Assembly: GCA_949825045.1 (NCBI GenBank)
Contig: OX463822.1
Span: 1,121,001 to 1,185,000, forward strand
Length of the DNA: 64,000 bases
Direction: 5' to 3'
Origin: Argyresthia goedartella
Taxonomy: Eukaryota > Arthropoda > Insecta > Lepidoptera > Argyresthiidae
The first letter of the stretch is position 1, and each line of letters starts with the position of its first letter. Made by a program: the position numbers and the translations under genes. Below, one piece after another: positions 60,458 through 64,000 of this stretch. The notes below the pieces were generated by a model. It was not told the origin of the DNA, did no database searches, and worked only from the letters and a program-made list of their open reading frames with translations.

Positions 60458-60737
60458 CGGATATATGAAGTTTCGTTTATTAGGGGGATAGGAGTATTAA
60501 AAGCAGTTGTTTTTTGTACAAGCTTGTTGATCATTAGTGTCAGCAGGGATTCGAGGAAGTATAACCGTTATTTAATTACTCGATAAAAAAGTCTCCCAAA
60601 GTAATTAAAAAATCTAAAAGTTGTTGACCGAAAAATATTAAAAAATCGCACCCAATTTTAATTTATTTAATCTATTTATTTATTTATAAAAAAATAAGTT
60701 AATTTTCTCTGTAAGTCTTTTATAAAAAAATAATAAT

Positions 60738-61200
60738 AATTAATACATAGGCACATAGAATGCCTCTTGCCACACATTAGGATTCCCTGTCGTGGGAACC
60801 AGAAACAGCGACATCACACACATATTAACACACACTTAGGACATTAATTTTATTTTATTTTATCGACATTATGTTAGGTGATATGCAAATTGTATTTTTG
60901 ATTGTATTGAAATTTTATCTGATATTGATCTATTTTTATTTTCTTGACATTATTCTAATTTAATTTTATTGACATTTATCAAATTGTATTTTTATGTATG
61001 TATTGTCATGTCGCCTTGGATTGTTATCTGTAAAGTTTTACACTAAGATGGAATTAATAAATTAAATTAAAATTAAATTAAATTAAATTAAAACATCCAT
61101 GACCTGGGGTTTTTTCTTTGTCCCCAGCCGGGGATCGAACCCGGGACCTCTCGCGTGGTAGGAAGAGCCACCACCGCGGCGCCACAAAGGTCGTCATTTG
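60738..61200 (-). repeat. tRNA-derived SINE split by an inserted fragment
   Basis: The body (60738-60837: CTTGCCACACATTAGGATTC, AACAGCGACATCACACACAT) and head (61093-61200: GGGGATCGAACCCGGGACCT, CGGCGCCACAAAGGTCGTC) together match the intact copy at 49965-50165. Between them lies 60838-61092, an AT-rich fragment. Confidence 0.7.
60838..61092 (+). mobile_element. Probable LINE 3' fragment inside the SINE
   Basis: The 255-bp AT-rich insert ends GATGGAATTAATAAATTAAA and then (AATTAA)n, that is a polyadenylation-like signal and simple tail. It is absent from the matching place of the intact SINE at 50060-50085. Confidence 0.55.
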
Positions 61201-61316
61201 CCTCCTTTTCTCCTCAAATAGTAAGCTGAGCGTTTGTTCCACCCAGACTTGATACCAAACTTGATAACTAGTTATCCACGAGAAATGTTCTTCCGCCTCT
61301 ATAGAGGAACCTCTAT

Positions 61317-61455
61317 ATGTCAAAATTAAAAACTGTCTTTAGTGGTGTGGAGGAAAATCTAAACATCATACAAATCAATGCACAAAGCATTCATTCCAGC
61401 TATCCGGGCCTGTTCGAGGCTCTTAGTGACCAATGCGTTCCTCAAGCCCTCAAAA
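61317..61455 (+). pseudogene. LINE ORF2 start: endonuclease fragment
   Basis: Codons read NLNIIQINAQSIHSSYPGLF followed by EALSDQCV. IIQINAQSI is the first catalytic block (Asn) of APE-type LINE endonucleases. It ends where the tail of another element on the minus strand begins (61456: CAAATACAAATAG). Confidence 0.65.
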
Positions 61456-61690
61456 TACAAATACAAATAGAAAAATGTTTATATGTTCATCATTATTTGT
61501 GACTAGGTTTTGTATTATTAACAGTGTTTCAAATTATGGTACCTAGTAGTACTGGGTGTACAAATATTAAACTTATTATACATCATCTTAAATCTAAATT
61601 TAATCTAAACATATTTGGAGTAGTGAACATATTTACAATTGAAATCAGTACCAGTATAAGTATTTTATTATAGTTTTATTTAATGACTCT
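61456..61690 (-). mobile_element. Probable LINE 3' end, minus strand
   Basis: On the minus strand it ends AAACATTTTTCTATTTGTAT plus a short (TTTGTA) tail, resembling the tail at 58012. No coding part is recognisable. The following 61691-62516 is AT-rich, with only a minus-strand LINE 3' module near 62105-62165 (AAGGCGAGCTTATCTCTAAA). Confidence 0.4.
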
Positions 61691-62516
61691 AGGTATACCA
61701 ATATTGCAATGCTACAGCGCTTCACAAGCCGTGGGCTAAGACGAGAAAGAAACGTCAAGAAAACTCAATCCAGCTCATTTACTTCGACGCGGATTTGTTG
61801 AGTAATCACTTCTTTGTCATTAAAGCATTCATTGATATCGTAGTAAGTACATTTTATGTTTTAAGATTTTACTAATGGTTTTAAAAAAATAATAATGTAA
61901 ATCCAATTTTTTTATAGCATTTGGTAATAGGTACATCCTTCTCCTAAATGGTTTTTTTGGTTTTCGTAGATTTCTTGTGTGAATTGTGTTTCGTTCTATA
62001 AAACGTGTATATGATAGTTTTTCTTAACGAACATTCATAATTCATAATTATTTAGTGCACACACACATATTAAATTTAAAAGGTTACATTAGGATCAATC
62101 ATATGTACAAAGGCGAGCTTATCTCTAAAAAGAGATTTCTTCCAGCAAAACAAGGCATGAAAGGGAAATGTATCATGAAAGGGAAGGCAGTGTAAAATAT
62201 CTAATATGTAATCTATACTAAAATACCTATACCTATATAATATAAAATACAGAAAATATAATACTTAAATACCAGACTACTAAATACAATAGATACATAC
62301 CTGCAAATATAGTTTATATATGTTTATATATAATGATATACATACTATATTATAACTCTCACGAAAGAGAGAGGAAGTGCTCTTTTACCCGGTTTTTGAA
62401 AGAGTGAAGAGTGGGACTGTCTCTTATAGTGCAAGGTAGTGAGACCGTGTGAGATCTCCGGTGCCGATCTCCTGAAAAGAGATACTCAAAGTGGTCTCAA
62501 TGCTAGCTGACGACCT

Positions 62517-62675
62517 TCAAGCTGTAATCCTCACCGATGAAACCTTCATGAAAATGAAATTTGACACTGCCAAAAAATAGTCCAGAAATAGTCCTAAATA
62601 GTCCACCAAGAAAGAAAATTAGTCCACTTATAGTTTCGAAGTTATAGCTATAAGTTGGTGAGGATTACAGCTTGA
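62517..62675. mobile_element. Twin TIR element 1 (159 bp)
   Basis: TCAAGCTGTAATCCTCACC at the left and its exact complement GGTGAGGATTACAGCTTGA at the right bound the element. The interior has repeated AATAGTCC units (AATAGTCCAGAAATAGTCC, TAAATAGTCCACC, TTAGTCCACTTATAG). No ORF. Confidence 0.75.
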
Positions 62676-62677
62676 CG

Positions 62678-62844
62678 TCAAGCTGTAATCCTCATCTCTC
62701 TTGCAAGCAAACGGAAGGGCTATTGACTTGGTTTCGGTTTCAAAAATTAGTCCAGAAATAGTCCACACGGCATGCCAAATTTCAGAAATAGTCCTTCAAC
62801 GATTCCAGAGTTATTAAGTAATCTTGGTGAGGATTACAGCTTGA
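62678..62844. mobile_element. Twin TIR element 2 (167 bp)
   Basis: It has the same termini (TCAAGCTGTAATCCTCA, TGAGGATTACAGCTTGA), two bases after element 1. Its interior has AATTAGTCCAGAAATAGTCC, and TTCAGAAATAGTCC appears again. Another AATAGTCCAGAAATAGTC lies outside at 62907-62926, so a third unit may have been lost. Confidence 0.75.
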
Positions 62845-63079
62845 ACATTTGATAACATCAAATATCTCCGGAACGCCTACGACTTCTAGTTTGATATTTA
62901 TGCCAAAAAATAGTCCAGAAATAGTCTACCGAAACAATAATAATTTCCACCTGGTTTACGTTGAAGAACGGCATTAAAAATGCAATGTTTGATTTCCCAT
63001 ACATTTCAATCAATGTACAGTCGTGTACAAAATAATAACGGGATAAACCCTAATAAACCGGTTTATACCAATTAATCTC

Positions 63080-63262
63080 CATATTCTAGTGGTTTTATAC
63101 TCGCTTCTCACGCAGGAGATGCGTGTTCGTATCCGGTGCGGACCTTATACCATTGAGATAATATTTAACCAATGTACATTATACAGACGTTCTTACGGTG
63201 ATGGAAAACATTTTTAGGCAACCTTTTATCTCCATAGCTGCGGCGATGAGCTAGCCCCCTGC
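63080..63262 (+). repeat. tRNA-headed SINE (ACGGTGATGGAAA body)
   Basis: CTAGTGGTTTTATACTCGCT, CACGCAGGAGATGCGTGTTC and GTATCCGGTGCG form a tRNA-like head with a degenerate B box. TTACGGTGATGGAAAACATT and GCTGCGGCGATGAGCTAGCC form the body shared with 48965-49035. I recall this body type as frequent in Lepidoptera. The stretch 63263-63540 shows nothing nameable. Confidence 0.6.
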
Positions 63263-63539
63263 TGTAGGCACCTAACTACCTAGCTTCCTACAAAGGTACA
63301 AATTAACAAGGTACAAAAAATGTGAGGTTACAATTTTATTACCCCACTGCGCCAGACCGGCTGCGCTATACGAAAACCAGTGTTGGATTTTGGTGCGTTG
63401 AAAAGGATAGCACAAAAATACAAAAATGATAGTATTTTGTAAAATAGTACGCTCTAATACTAATTTAAAAATGATGAAAATATTTAAAATCAACATCATT
63501 TATTAGTAATTTTCAAGACTTTACTGCCACTTTCCATAA

Positions 63540-63935
63540 TAATTGAACTCTACTGACTACTCATTGGCTAAGAGATCTAGCAATTATACTTACTTTATTT
63601 TGACTGACTTTGTTGCCACCAGCAGCTTGGAATGTGATAGCTAGCACTGCCTTTCTAACTGCACCGATTCCGACAAGCTTAAAGTTAAACGGTGAGGTGC
63701 AGACTGCAGCCCTCGACCGTAGACAATGAAGGGTTGCCTCCTTAGTGGTAGGGTCCATCACGACGGGAGGAAAAGAAAAAAACTGGTTGAGACCGTTGAG
63801 ATCGACATTACCTGATAAAGATTCCTGGGACTTGCCAACACCAATGGTTTTAAGGAAGTTCCATACCTGAGCTGGAGTGTACATCTCTATACGCTCATGG
63901 ATGTGGCGTCGCTTACGCCCAAGAAAAAAAAAACA
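63540..63935 (-). pseudogene. LINE ORF2 linker fragment, minus strand
   Basis: The minus-strand frame opens before 63884 (RKRRHIHERI) and reads PAQVWNFLKTIGVGKSQESL, LNGLNQFFSFPPVVMDPTTK and KLVGIGAVRKAVLAITFQAAGG before a stop at 63561. This is the segment between endonuclease and reverse transcriptase in Jockey-type LINEs as I recall it. VRKAILxIK-type wording normally leads into GxDG and the reverse transcriptase, which is missing here. Confidence 0.6.
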
Positions 63936-64000
63936 TTACTAAAACATTAAGCACTGTAGGACAAATATCGATGGATAAGAAAGAATGTCTAATTTTTTGA

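Noticed and set aside
63561..63884. Host protein-coding gene of 107 residues
   Set aside because: The wording matches the linker of Jockey-type LINE ORF2 and the frame ends abruptly without splice sites.

Overview
This window looks like gene-poor nuclear DNA from an insect, most likely a moth or butterfly (Lepidoptera). Three things point there: an invertebrate-type split calmodulin gene, several dispersed repeats of kinds I recall from lepidopteran genomes, and many short-tailed non-LTR retrotransposons, SINEs and foldback MITEs in AT-rich DNA. I cannot name the species. Statements about family membership rest on remembered motifs, not on a database search.

The only host gene I can support is calmodulin, on the minus strand at the left. 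A GC-rich promoter with CCAAT and TATA boxes lies near 8.89-8.95 kb, a 5' UTR with two short uORFs follows, exon 1 ends directly after the ATG (8560-8562), and exon 2 (6287-6461) encodes residues 1-58 plus one base of codon 59. Later exons were not found in 1-6286, so that stretch is probably intron or the gene continues off the left edge.

From 9 to 17 kb come small repeats, a Crypton-like tyrosine-recombinase fragment and two tandem duplications. From 17.39 to 26.5 kb lies a three-level nest. A dispersed repeat of about 400 bp is split by a full-length non-LTR retrotransposon (17414-25884) with apparent target duplication TAAATC, and that element is split by a second non-LTR element (20331-24050). 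Both carry ORF1 and an endonuclease plus reverse transcriptase ORF2, and both are broken by stops or frameshifts.

From 26.5 to 41 kb are LINE 3' ends, a large inverted repeat (29.3-32.7 kb) with a MITE on each outer side, MITEs, and a third LINE whose reverse transcriptase is interrupted by another copy of the 400-bp repeat. At 41.4-46.5 kb a BEL/Pao LTR retrotransposon lacking its 5' end sits inside a LINE of the same type as the third one. An (AC)n tract and a 1.14-kb hexanucleotide array follow.

From 48.5 kb to the end the sequence is a mosaic of MITEs, tRNA-derived SINEs, LINE tails and fragments, and microsatellites, with several further nested insertions. The elements do not form a pathway; what the window records is successive transposition. 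I found no CRISPR array, operon, bacterial system or intact tRNA or rRNA gene.
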